Shown: piece after piece, positions 49,340 to 56,874 of the stretch
Layout: each line of letters begins with the position of its first letter
How positions within the stretch are numbered: position 1 is the stretch's first letter
Virus record (IMG/VR): IMGVR_UViG_3300046804_003678
Location: 1 to 56,934 of that record
From: a virus
Reading direction: 5' to 3' (one strand)
Length of the DNA stretch: 56,934 bases
Notes under the pieces: model-generated
What the model saw: the letters and a program-made list of their open reading frames with translations, nothing else
Databases searched by the model: none
Told to the model about the DNA's origin: nothing
Translations under genes and position numbers: made by a program

Positions 49340-49563
49340 AGATCATACACATTAATAGAAATATTATTCAACAGAATGCAAAGCACAACAGGCAAGAGCC
49401 TGTTGTTCGCGTAGAAGAAAATGGTAAAGTGATATACTGCATGGAAGTAGATATCAAAGGTCCATCACGCATGATTTATCGTCCAGATAAACCAAGACCG
49501 TGTGGTGCAAAGCTTTGGATCGAGACTGATGCAGAAGTTGAAATGATGGGTGTAAAAGTTTGA
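49336..49563 (+). CDS. 75-aa protein between gp47 and gp46
   Basis: A 75-aa basic protein (MKIIHINRNIIQQNAKHNRQ, PVVRVEENGKVIYCMEVDIK, CGAKLWIETDAEVEMMGVKV) that looks like a small beta sandwich. It overlaps gp47 by 4 bases and gp46 by 4 (TTGA), so it is made with the nuclease subunits. Small genes at this place occur in related phages; function unknown. Confidence 0.7.
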   Translation: MKIIHINRNIIQQNAKHNRQEPVVRVEENGKVIYCMEVDIKGPSRMIYRPDKPRPCGAKLWIETDAEVEMMGVKV

Positions 49564-51275
49564 TTTTTTTTAAGAAGATTCGTTGGAAAAACTTTCTATC
49601 TACTGGTAATAGTTTTACAGAGATTGACTTTAGTAAGAACAATACAACACTAATCGTTGGTGAGAATGGTGCAGGTAAGTCTACTATGCTAGATGCACTG
49701 TCGTTTGTTCTTTACAATAAACCATTCCGTAAAGTAAACAAACCACAACTACTAAACTCTATCAATAAGAAAGATCTTGTTGTAGAGATTGAGTTAAACA
49801 TCGGCTCACATATGTACAAGATTGTACGAGGTCTTAAGCCAGCAGTATTTGAAGTATATCAAAACAATCGCCTACTCAATCAAGATGCTGAGACAAAAGA
49901 TTATCAGGATGTTCTTGAGAAGCAGATCCTCAAGCTCAATCATAAATCTTTTTGTCAGGTAGTAGTACTTGGGTCTGCATCGTTTGTTCCGTTCATGCAG
50001 CTTACAGCAGCAGCAAGACGTGAAGTGATTGAAGATATTCTAGACATACAAATATTTTCTACAATGAATAGTCTACTTAAAGACAAAGTAAGTACCAATA
50101 CAATCAAACTACAAGAAGTTGTATATCAATATGATCTGACGTCAGAAAAGATAAAGATGCAGAATGAACATATTGTTGCTATGCAAAAAAATAATGATGA
50201 ACAAATTGAGAAGCTACGTAGAGAGCTAAAACATCAAACAGATCTTATAGAGCTAGAAAAAAATGAGATTGAACATCTGGAGTCAAAAATCGTATCGCTC
50301 AAAGCCACTATTGAGGATCAAGAACAAGTTAATAAAAAACAAAAAACACTACAAAGACTCGAAGTCCAGTTGGCAGATAAAATTACCAAACTCCAGACTG
50401 ACATCGAATTCTTTACTTCACACGATTCTTGTCCTACGTGCAAGCAAGATATTGACGCACAATTTAAGTGTGAGACTGTGGATACTAAACAAATACAAAT
50501 TCAAGAAACGCAAAACGGTATCGAAAAACTCAAAGAAGAGATCACTGTCATTCATGAAAAGATCCAGCACATTGCTGATGTATCGTCTCAAATATCCTCT
50601 TTGAACATTGATAAAATTACAAAGAATAATAACATCAGTGGTCTTGTCTCTCAATGTAAGAAGATTGCAAGAGAAATGAAAGAGCTACAAGATAAGACTG
50701 ATGAATTAGTAGTAAATGATGATAAGATGAAAGAGCTAGAACAATCTCTTGGACAATATACGTTAGAAAAAACAGAGTTGTTAAAAGACAGAGATGCTCT
50801 TGGTGTGGCATCTATTATTCTCAAAGACAATGGTATCAAGGCAAAGATTATCAAACAATACATACCTGTAATTAATAAATTGATTAACAAGTATCTTGCT
50901 GCTATGGATTTCTTTGTCAACTTTGAACTAGATGAAAATTTTAATGAAACAATCAAATCAAGATTCAGAGACGAATTTAGCTACCCCTCCTTCTCAGAAG
51001 GAGAAAAGATGCGTATCAACCTCGCTGTACTATTTACTTGGAGAGCGATTGCTAAGCTTAGGAATTCTGCTAGCACTAATCTACTTATTATGGATGAAGT
51101 CCTCGACGGTTCGTTGGATAGTAACGGCACTGATGAGTTCCTAAAGATTATTAATACGTTGACACAAGATACAAATACGTTTATTATAAGTCATAAAACA
51201 GATCAATTATATGACAAATTTACCAACGTACTCAAATTTGAGAAGCATAAAAATTTTAGTCGGATTGCAGCATGA
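49560..51275 (+). CDS. gp46: recombination ATPase subunit gp46
   Basis: A 571-aa Rad50/SbcC-like SMC ATPase. Walker A at residues 34-42 (GENGAGKST), coiled coil arms around residues 190-430 with a zinc hook (SCPTCKQD), ABC signature in PSFSEGEKMRINLAVLF and Walker B in NLLIMDEVLDGSLD. It starts at TTG 49560, since no ATG exists between the upstream stop and IFFKKIRWKNFLSTGNSFTE, the conserved first strand; the TTGA overlap implies re-initiation. Confidence 0.94.
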   Translation: MIFFKKIRWKNFLSTGNSFTEIDFSKNNTTLIVGENGAGKSTMLDALSFVLYNKPFRKVNKPQLLNSINKKDLVVEIELNIGSHMYKIVRGLKPAVFEVYQNNRLLNQDAETKDYQDVLEKQILKLNHKSFCQVVVLGSASFVPFMQLTAAARREVIEDILDIQIFSTMNSLLKDKVSTNTIKLQEVVYQYDLTSEKIKMQNEHIVAMQKNNDEQIEKLRRELKHQTDLIELEKNEIEHLESKIVSLKATIEDQEQVNKKQKTLQRLEVQLADKITKLQTDIEFFTSHDSCPTCKQDIDAQFKCETVDTKQIQIQETQNGIEKLKEEITVIHEKIQHIADVSSQISSLNIDKITKNNNISGLVSQCKKIAREMKELQDKTDELVVNDDKMKELEQSLGQYTLEKTELLKDRDALGVASIILKDNGIKAKIIKQYIPVINKLINKYLAAMDFFVNFELDENFNETIKSRFRDEFSYPSFSEGEKMRINLAVLFTWRAIAKLRNSASTNLLIMDEVLDGSLDSNGTDEFLKIINTLTQDTNTFIISHKTDQLYDKFTNVLKFEKHKNFSRIAA

Positions 51276-51484
51276 GTGAAAATAAAACAACTATTACATT
51301 GACTATTGGTGATGTTATGGGAATTGCAAATTGGATGGAATCTTATAGAGATCCAAACAAACAACCACAACTTATAACAATAGAAAAAACAGAGACAGGT
51401 ATTGGACCTGTTATTAAAGCATATATTGAGACCTCACCTGGTCAAGGTGTATATAAAGATTTTACAGATTATAAGAGTTGGTGA
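51272..51484 (+). CDS. 70-aa unknown protein
   Basis: A 70-aa alpha/beta protein (TTITLTIGDVMGIANWMESY, IGPVIKAYIETSPGQGVYKD), starting at an ATGA overlap with gp46. Not recognised. Confidence 0.65.
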   Translation: MSENKTTITLTIGDVMGIANWMESYRDPNKQPQLITIEKTETGIGPVIKAYIETSPGQGVYKDFTDYKSW

Positions 51485-51488
51485 TCAC

Positions 51489-51932
51489 ATGACAATAGAA
51501 GAAAAATTAATGACCTATAAAGAAGGTTTTAGAGATGGCTGGAAAGATGGTTATGAGCAGGGAAGAAGAGATGCTTCTCTGTTAACTCCTCTTCCTTATA
51601 ATATAGATTATTATACTGATAGATGTAAAATTTGTGGAAGATCGGGTGTTAGTGCAGTAGTATGTTCTGTGCCTACTTGTCCTACAAGAGTAACATCGTC
51701 AGGTGCAGCAGGAGAGATAGGTAAGTGGGTTGAAACAGGAAACCATATGGCTGGTGCTAGCGGAGGTTCTACTATACATCCTTTAGCAGCAGGATTAGCA
51801 GCAGGAGCAAATGGACCCTCTATACCACTTCCACCAAACACAATTAGTTTAGATGAGGCTATCAGGCGTCAACAAAGTTATGAAGAGTATGTTAAACAAA
51901 ACTATAATATTAAAACATCGGATATAACATGA
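51489..51932 (+). CDS. zinc-binding-like low-complexity protein
   Basis: A 147-aa protein. It opens with an EGFRDGWKDGYEQGRRDA repeat-like helix, has four or more clustered Cys (DRCKICGRSG, VVCSVPTCPT) that could bind zinc, then an Ala/Gly-rich low-complexity region (LAAGLAAGANGPSIPLPPNT) and a helical tail. The ribosome site is weak. Not recognised; a structural or adaptor role is conceivable. Confidence 0.6.
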   Translation: MTIEEKLMTYKEGFRDGWKDGYEQGRRDASLLTPLPYNIDYYTDRCKICGRSGVSAVVCSVPTCPTRVTSSGAAGEIGKWVETGNHMAGASGGSTIHPLAAGLAAGANGPSIPLPPNTISLDEAIRRQQSYEEYVKQNYNIKTSDIT

Positions 51933-52111
51933 GTGATTTTGAAAACAAATATCGTGTATGGCACAAATATATGTCATACATTAAGTCTTCAGTACGTATT
52001 GCAGGATGTGTGGCTATAATGTGGGTAGGTAATTTTTCTGATCTAGCATTTGGTCTAGCATTTGCATTTTTAATTGCTGAGCTAATTGGTATTGCGGAGG
52101 AGTGGGTATGA
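51929..52111 (+). CDS. 60-aa membrane protein
   Basis: A 60-aa protein with one or two hydrophobic helices (VRIAGCVAIMWVGNFSDLAF, GLAFAFLIAELIGIAEEWV). It starts in an ATGA overlap and ends in one with the deformylase. Probably an inner membrane peptide; role unknown. Confidence 0.7.
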   Translation: MSDFENKYRVWHKYMSYIKSSVRIAGCVAIMWVGNFSDLAFGLAFAFLIAELIGIAEEWV

Positions 52112-52608
52112 GTGAGGATTTAATATTAAAATATCCACATCACATGCTAACAACACCTTGTGAGGATTTCGACTTTGCTAATCCTCCTGGAGATCCAAAT
52201 GATCTTGCTGTTGGATTAATGGATATAATGAATCAATTCAATGGTGTTGGACTTTCAGCAAATCAAGTTGGCATACCGTTTCGTGTGTTTGTAATGAGAA
52301 GTTCACCAGAAAATTTTGTTTGCTTTAATCCTAAGATAGTATATTATAGTGAAGATACAGAGACATTAGAAGAAGGTTGTTTGTCATTTCCTTTGGTCAA
52401 TGTAAAGATTAAAAGATCAAAACATATCAGAGTAAGATTTCAAGTGCCATCAGGTGAAACAGTTTCCATGTCATTTGATGGGCTTACAGCAAGAGTATTT
52501 CAACATGAGATTGACCATTTAGATGGTAAGTTGTTTGTTAACAGAGCTAACAGATACCATCGCGATAAAGCATTGAAGGGTTATTACGATGGAAGAAAAT
52601 CAGCTTAG
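52108..52608 (+). CDS. def: peptide deformylase
   Basis: A 166-aa peptide deformylase with all three motifs: GVGLSANQVG (residues 46-55), EEGCLSFP (Cys91) and FQHEIDHLDG (His133, Glu134, His137). Cys91 and the two His bind the metal. It removes formyl groups from new proteins; phage copies occur in marine cyanophages and related viruses, where they are thought to favour phage or photosystem protein maturation. The ATG at 52108 has GGAGGAG upstream. Confidence 0.93.
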   Translation: MSEDLILKYPHHMLTTPCEDFDFANPPGDPNDLAVGLMDIMNQFNGVGLSANQVGIPFRVFVMRSSPENFVCFNPKIVYYSEDTETLEEGCLSFPLVNVKIKRSKHIRVRFQVPSGETVSMSFDGLTARVFQHEIDHLDGKLFVNRANRYHRDKALKGYYDGRKSA

Positions 52609-52858
52609 TAAAGAACAAATGAAAGAAGGTTTTAGAGTAGGTGAGTATTTTGTTACTTTTCCTCCTGGAGATTTTGTTCATGAAGATAAAGATGGCAACG
52701 TATCGGTCGATGTCGACATCTATAGAATTGATAAAGATAGATTGTATAAAGTAAACGGTCAGATAACAGAAGAAGTAGAAAAACAAATTAGTGATGAATT
52801 AAATCGTATGTTGACAGCAGCGGTAGATCTTTATAAGGAGAAAGAACAGGATGTCTAA
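52589..52858 (+). CDS. 89-aa acidic unknown protein
   Basis: An 89-aa acidic protein (FRVGEYFVTFPPGDFVHEDK, GNVSVDVDIYRIDKDRLYKV, EEVEKQISDELNRMLTAAVD): a beta part then a helix. It overlaps def by 20 bases and queE by 8. Not recognised. Confidence 0.65.
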   Translation: MEENQLSKEQMKEGFRVGEYFVTFPPGDFVHEDKDGNVSVDVDIYRIDKDRLYKVNGQITEEVEKQISDELNRMLTAAVDLYKEKEQDV

Positions 52859-53714
52859 GATTAAAGTAGCAGAATTATTCTATTCACTTCAAGGTGAAGG
52901 ACAATATCTTGGAACACCTTCAGTATTTCTTCGTACGTTTGGATGTAACTTTATGTGTTCGGGGTTTGGTATGCCTCGTGGACAGTTATCAGAAGAACGT
53001 CTAGCAGTCGATCCTAAAGATTATGATAAGTATGATAATCTTCCGTTGGTTCATACAGGATGTGATTCATATGCATCATGGGATCCTAGATTCAAACACC
53101 TTTCTCCTCTATTGACAGTAGAAGCAATTGTAGATAGAATGCAACAACTCCTACCAGAGGGTAAGTTTGGTCCCGACAAGCATTTGATTCTTACAGGTGG
53201 TGAGCCATTGCTAGGATGGCAACGTTCATACATTGATCTGTTTGAAGAAATATTTAAACGTGATATGAATCTCACTCACATTACTTTTGAGACAAACGGT
53301 ACACAACAACTTAAGTCAGAATTAATTGATTGGTTTAAGTCTAATGATTGTTTTCCTGATCTAAATATAACATTCAGTGTATCATCTAAGCTTCCTTCAT
53401 CTGGTGAGAAGTGGGAAGAAGCAATACGTCCAGAAATTATTAAACAATACTATGATATTGGTAGTCTCACTTACTTTAAGTGGGTAGTATCAAACGAAGA
53501 TGATTACAATGATGTTGTAAGAGCGATTGATGACTACTCTATGACATTGAGAGCAGCAATGCAATACATTCCTGTATATCTGATGCCAGCAGGTGGTACG
53601 ACAAAGGTATATGATACTAATGAGAAATGGGTTGCTGATCTTGCAATGAAGCATGGATGGAGATACACACCACGTCTTCAAGTACAATTGTGGAAGAATG
53701 CTTGGGGAACATAA
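52851..53714 (+). CDS. queE: 7-carboxy-7-deazaguanine synthase QueE, split cysteine motif
   Basis: A 287-aa radical SAM enzyme. LFYSLQGEGQYLGTPSVFLR and FGCNFMC (Cys32, Cys36) are the QueE opening. The expected third Cys three residues on is absent, and a ~30-residue insertion follows before HTGCDSYASWD, where Cys71 and the CD(S/T)xYA motif continue the family. LILTGGEPLLGWQ and THITFETNGTQ are SAM and substrate loops. QueE turns carboxytetrahydropterin into 7-carboxy-7-deazaguanine on the path to preQ0. It is about 60 residues longer than E. coli QueE. Coupled to the next gene by TAATG. Confidence 0.85.
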   Translation: MSKIKVAELFYSLQGEGQYLGTPSVFLRTFGCNFMCSGFGMPRGQLSEERLAVDPKDYDKYDNLPLVHTGCDSYASWDPRFKHLSPLLTVEAIVDRMQQLLPEGKFGPDKHLILTGGEPLLGWQRSYIDLFEEIFKRDMNLTHITFETNGTQQLKSELIDWFKSNDCFPDLNITFSVSSKLPSSGEKWEEAIRPEIIKQYYDIGSLTYFKWVVSNEDDYNDVVRAIDDYSMTLRAAMQYIPVYLMPAGGTTKVYDTNEKWVADLAMKHGWRYTPRLQVQLWKNAWGT

Positions 53715-53965
53715 TGCCAAGAAAGAGTTCAGAGATTATTGATGATGTCATTACGTCTTTAGAGACTCTTATTGATGCTCTAGATGATGAATGGCATCAT
53801 AACGATGAAGGTGAATGGCGTAAAGCAGATAATATACGAAAAGTAATTATACCACCTGCTAAAGAAAAATTTAAGAAAGTTTTAGACGAATATATTGATC
53901 GTCGTATAGAGACATATTGTGATAAACATCACATTCAAAGAATAAAATTTACAGAGGTACAATAA
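53714..53965 (+). CDS. 83-aa helical protein between queE and queD
   Basis: An 83-aa highly charged, helical protein (SSEIIDDVITSLETLIDALD, VIIPPAKEKFKKVLDEYIDR, CDKHHIQRIKF). It starts on the queE stop and stops on the queD start, so is embedded in the deazaguanine operon. Not recognised. A role linked to the pathway is possible only by position. Confidence 0.65.
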   Translation: MPRKSSEIIDDVITSLETLIDALDDEWHHNDEGEWRKADNIRKVIIPPAKEKFKKVLDEYIDRRIETYCDKHHIQRIKFTEVQ

Positions 53966-54462
53966 TGAATAAACCAGTAGTATACAAATATGTTAGTACA
54001 AAAGAATACCATAATGCATTTCCTGTTGCATATCGTCAGTGGAAAGCGGATAGTCATTGCAATCTAATTCATGGTTATGCTTTCTCTATGAAGTTTTATT
54101 TTGGTACGGATAGCCTCGATGCTCGTAACTGGGCAGCTGACTATGGTGGTCTGAAAGAACTCAAGAATGTTCTAGAAGATCAATTTGATCATACATTACT
54201 AGTATCAGAAGATGACCCAGAGCTTGAAACATATAAGCTGCTAGAACAAAAGAAAATGGCAAAGCTTACCATCTTACCTAAACTTGGATGTGAGGGTCTT
54301 GCTGATATGTTATATCGTTATGTTAATGGTGTCTATATTCCTGATATGTGGGGTCCAGGTGAAGCAGAACGTCTATGGTGTTTCAGAGTTGAAGTAAGAG
54401 AAACATTAGCTAATATGGCCTATCGTGAAGGTCATCGTGAATGGAATGAGGAACTTATTTAA
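53965..54462 (+). CDS. queD: QueD/PTPS-like protein with altered zinc ligands
   Basis: A 165-aa T-fold protein of the 6-pyruvoyl/6-carboxytetrahydropterin synthase family. SHCNLIHGYAFSMKFYF is the catalytic-Cys and zinc region, NWAADYGGLKELKNVLEDQF the D-(F/Y)-G block, FDHTLLVSEDDP the DH motif, and FRVEVRET the C-terminal Glu. Compared with the usual H...CxxxHGH, the first His is replaced by Tyr (Tyr23) and HGH reads HGY (His36, Tyr38). Context with folE and queE supports QueD; loss of ligands leaves activity uncertain. Confidence 0.75.
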   Translation: MNKPVVYKYVSTKEYHNAFPVAYRQWKADSHCNLIHGYAFSMKFYFGTDSLDARNWAADYGGLKELKNVLEDQFDHTLLVSEDDPELETYKLLEQKKMAKLTILPKLGCEGLADMLYRYVNGVYIPDMWGPGEAERLWCFRVEVRETLANMAYREGHREWNEELI

Positions 54463-54463
54463 T

Positions 54464-55258
54464 ATGGGTGAACTTAAAGATTATTATACTGGAGAAGTTA
54501 GTAAAGTGAAAGATACAATTACAAAACCAACTAAAATAGAGACGCCTGTAACATATCAATCTGTCTCAGATAAAATCATTAAAAGGATGAAAGATGCAAA
54601 TGCTCGCTTTTTTGCCAATGATAACATTAGCAAATATATGGACGATGGCGATCTTGAGTTACTCGTTGACGAGGTAGAAGAGAAGGCTGATGCTTTCCTT
54701 CGCTCACTTTGTATTGATGTTGACAACGATCCTAACTCTAAGGGTACTGCTAGACGTCTTTCTAAGATGTATCTTAGAGAGTTAATGGCAGGTAGGTATC
54801 TTCCTGCACCAGAGGTCACAGCATTCCCTAATGATGGATCACATGGTACACAACCATATAACGGAATGTTGGTAGTTCGTGCAGAACTTAAATCTATGTG
54901 TTCTCATCACCATCAGCCAGTTACAGGGACAGCATACATCGGTATCATTCCAACAACTAAGGTGATTGGTCTTTCTAAGTATGTTCGTATTGCTCAACAT
55001 TGTGCACGACGTGGTACATTGCAAGAAGAACTATGTGGTGATATTGCTCAGGCTATCATGGATGCAACAAATAGTGAGAATGTTGCAGTTCATATTGCAG
55101 CGGAACATGGATGTTGTACAAACCGTGGTATCATGGCATCATCGTCTTTGACACAGACTACAGTACTTCATGGCATGTTCTATATCAGCAGCATTAAGGA
55201 TGAATTCTTCCAGAATATCCGCCTGCAATCGTCGCAAAACAAGTATAGCTGCTTGTAA
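54464..55258 (+). CDS. folE: GTP cyclohydrolase I (FolE)
   Basis: A 264-aa GTP cyclohydrolase I. Zinc residues Cys146 and His149 (MCSHHHQPVTG) and Cys217 (EHGCCTNRGIM) are present; TKVIGLSKYVRIAQHCARRG is the conserved substrate loop. It makes dihydroneopterin triphosphate, the first step to queuosine and related 7-deazaguanines. About 40 residues longer at the N-terminus than E. coli FolE. The start could be 54464 or the in-frame ATG at 54446. It closes the queE-queD-folE unit. Confidence 0.92.
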   Translation: MGELKDYYTGEVSKVKDTITKPTKIETPVTYQSVSDKIIKRMKDANARFFANDNISKYMDDGDLELLVDEVEEKADAFLRSLCIDVDNDPNSKGTARRLSKMYLRELMAGRYLPAPEVTAFPNDGSHGTQPYNGMLVVRAELKSMCSHHHQPVTGTAYIGIIPTTKVIGLSKYVRIAQHCARRGTLQEELCGDIAQAIMDATNSENVAVHIAAEHGCCTNRGIMASSSLTQTTVLHGMFYISSIKDEFFQNIRLQSSQNKYSCL

Positions 55259-55271
55259 TCATTGGGTTTTT

Positions 55272-55326
55272 TCCTGTTGACTTTTTTATTAAATAATCGT
55301 AATATAATAAGTATAAGTCAACAGGA
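55272..55326 (+). promoter_or_regulatory. early promoter inside a 12-bp inverted repeat
   Basis: TTGACT (55277-55282), 17-bp spacer with T-run and ATCG, TAATAT (55300-55305). The perfect inverted repeat TCCTGTTGACTT (55272-55283)/AAGTCAACAGGA (55315-55326) covers the -35 box at one side and the start-site and ribosome-site region at the other. It could be a two-site operator; the ribosome site CAGGAG starts within the right arm. Confidence 0.85.
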
Positions 55327-55335
55327 GTCAAACTT

Positions 55336-55569
55336 ATGAAACAATCCAGCACAAAGATTAAAGAATTTGATCAAATTGCTTTCTATCAAGACTACTATAA
55401 TATGTCTGTGGATGAATTTCGTAATAGATGCATCAATCTAATCAAGGATGCTCGTGCCCCTAACTTAACATTGATAGAACAACTTAAGAAGAGTTCTAGC
55501 AAGGATTATATTCTTAAGTCAGTCAATAACTTTATCATGAAAGGTCATGGATATGGAGTTGTCAAATGA
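55336..55569 (+). CDS. 77-aa unknown early protein
   Basis: A 77-aa helical protein (KEFDQIAFYQDYYNMSVDEF, LKKSSSKDYILKSVNNFIMK). GGAG 8 bases upstream and the promoter at 55277 support expression. It overlaps the nuclease-like gene by 4 bases (ATGA). Not recognised. Confidence 0.7.
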   Translation: MKQSSTKIKEFDQIAFYQDYYNMSVDEFRNRCINLIKDARAPNLTLIEQLKKSSSKDYILKSVNNFIMKGHGYGVVK

Positions 55570-56045
55570 GTGATCGCATTACAAGTGAATGGACAGAAGA
55601 TACTATTGGAGCTTTTGGAGACACGCCAAAAGTACGAAAAGGAATTTTAGCAGAAAAGCTATTTTACGATTATGCTATTAAGGTTTATGATCAAGTAATT
55701 GATCACAGTAAAGAAAAAAACAATCAAGTTAGGGGTTGTGATTTTTCAATTAAAAGAAATACATGGAAGAATTTTTATGGTGTAGATGTAAAAAGCAACT
55801 TCTATGCTAATGGTACGTTCTATATTGAAAATGAATCACAAGGCTGGCTTCGTAACCCCAATAAAAAATGTGATCGCATTTTTCACATATGTGCAGAAAC
55901 AGGATGGGGAATTGAATACGATCGTAAAAGTATGATTCAATATATTGATACCCATCAAATAAAATCAGACAAAGATGGTCTAGTTTTATTATCATCTTTT
56001 GATAAATCGTTAAACGGTATCTTAAAAAAATATAAAGTTAGATAA
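55566..56045 (+). CDS. PD-(D/E)xK nuclease-like protein
   Basis: A 159-aa protein with a restriction-endonuclease-like core pattern: RKGILAEKLFYDYAIKVYDQ (helix with Glu), VRGCDFSIKRN (first Asp), GVDVKSNFYANGTFYIENES (D-x-K). These elements fit a PD-(D/E)xK nuclease, as in several small phage endonucleases. Active-site assignment is by eye only. It may cut host DNA or resolve phage DNA. Followed by a GIY-YIG-like gene starting in its stop codon. Confidence 0.6.
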   Translation: MSDRITSEWTEDTIGAFGDTPKVRKGILAEKLFYDYAIKVYDQVIDHSKEKNNQVRGCDFSIKRNTWKNFYGVDVKSNFYANGTFYIENESQGWLRNPNKKCDRIFHICAETGWGIEYDRKSMIQYIDTHQIKSDKDGLVLLSSFDKSLNGILKKYKVR

Positions 56046-56494
56046 TGTTTGTAGAAACAAAACAACTAGAAGGTTGGACGTTTCATCATACTATGACTAT
56101 TACTGGTCATAGAGGTAGCAAGTCTATTGAAGTGGTCAATGATGAAAAATACAATTCGATAGGTGGGTTGTATGCTGTTTACCAAAATAATCAATTACTG
56201 TATATTGGTGAATATAGCAATTCATTTCAGGCTCGTTGGTTAAATAAAAAACCAAACTCAAATGGTGAATTAAAATTCAGACATTTTAAGGGTGAATATC
56301 TTGCAGAACAAGCAAGAAGTAAAAGTCAGGAAGTATTAGTTTACGTGCTGCCACTATCTAGTATCAAACAACAATTTCCTGACAATAGATGGGTCAACCA
56401 ACATGGTATAGAAGCAGAACTAATCAAACACTACAACCCACCTTTGAATACACAATACATAACAACTAGTAAGAAAGATCGTGAAAATGGATAA
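56045..56494 (+). CDS. GIY-YIG nuclease-like protein
   Basis: A 149-aa protein with a GIY-YIG-like core: GGLYAVYQNNQLLYIGEYSN supplies GLY and YIG, FQARWLNKKPN the following Arg, and HGIEAELIKHYNPPLNTQYI the catalytic Glu with the terminal N-P-x-N motif. In T4 such genes are often homing endonucleases, but no DNA-binding tail is present here. Freestanding GIY-YIG proteins may cleave host or competing phage DNA. Its stop overlaps the next gene start. Confidence 0.75.
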   Translation: MFVETKQLEGWTFHHTMTITGHRGSKSIEVVNDEKYNSIGGLYAVYQNNQLLYIGEYSNSFQARWLNKKPNSNGELKFRHFKGEYLAEQARSKSQEVLVYVLPLSSIKQQFPDNRWVNQHGIEAELIKHYNPPLNTQYITTSKKDRENG

Positions 56495-56867
56495 TCAAAA
56501 ATATATCTGGGTGAAGTTTGCAAAAGAAGGTATTCACAAATATCCAGCAGCATTGGAAGATCCAAAGCTAGCAACTGGCGACCATTATGATGTTAGTTTT
56601 CTTGGATATCCTCACCGTCATATTTTCCATTTCAAGATTCAAATTGAAGTATTTCATGATGACCGTGATATTGAGTTTATTCAGTTTAAACGTTGGCTAG
56701 AATCGCTATATTCTGATGGAACCTTGCAACTAAATTATCGCTCCTGTGAGATGATTTCTGATGATTTGGCAGCAAAGATAAAAGATAAATACCCTAAGAG
56801 AGATATCATTATAGATGTCAGTGAGGACGATGAAAACGGATCTCATTGCATCTATCCAAAAGGGTAA
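56487..56867 (+). CDS. unknown protein with T-fold-like HRHxFHF motif
   Basis: A 126-aa protein. GYPHRHIFHFKIQIEVFHDD (His43, His45, His48), then IEFIQFKRWLESLY, RSCEMISDDLAAKIKDKYP and VSEDDENGSHCIY. The order His-x-His on a strand, acidic strand, helix, S-x-(D/E)-(D/E)LA helix and a final acid-bearing strand parallels QueD/PTPS proteins. It is also close to queD. This is an inference; the family is not known to me. ATG 56487 is chosen over an upstream GTG. Confidence 0.6.
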   Translation: MDNQKYIWVKFAKEGIHKYPAALEDPKLATGDHYDVSFLGYPHRHIFHFKIQIEVFHDDRDIEFIQFKRWLESLYSDGTLQLNYRSCEMISDDLAAKIKDKYPKRDIIIDVSEDDENGSHCIYPKG

Positions 56868-56874
56868 AGCTAAA

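Noticed and set aside
49336-49563. Frameshift joining gp47 and gp46
   Set aside because: The intervening frame is a complete 75-codon gene with overlaps on both sides, and gp46 begins with its normal first strand at TTG 49560.
52944-53070. Loss of the third radical-SAM cysteine in QueE as evidence of a dead enzyme
   Set aside because: The CDSYA motif downstream supplies a matching cysteine after an insertion, so the gene looks rearranged rather than inactivated.
56045-56494. Homing endonuclease inserted into a host gene
   Set aside because: The GIY-YIG gene fits tightly between neighbours with TAATG overlaps and no interrupted gene or intron borders are visible.
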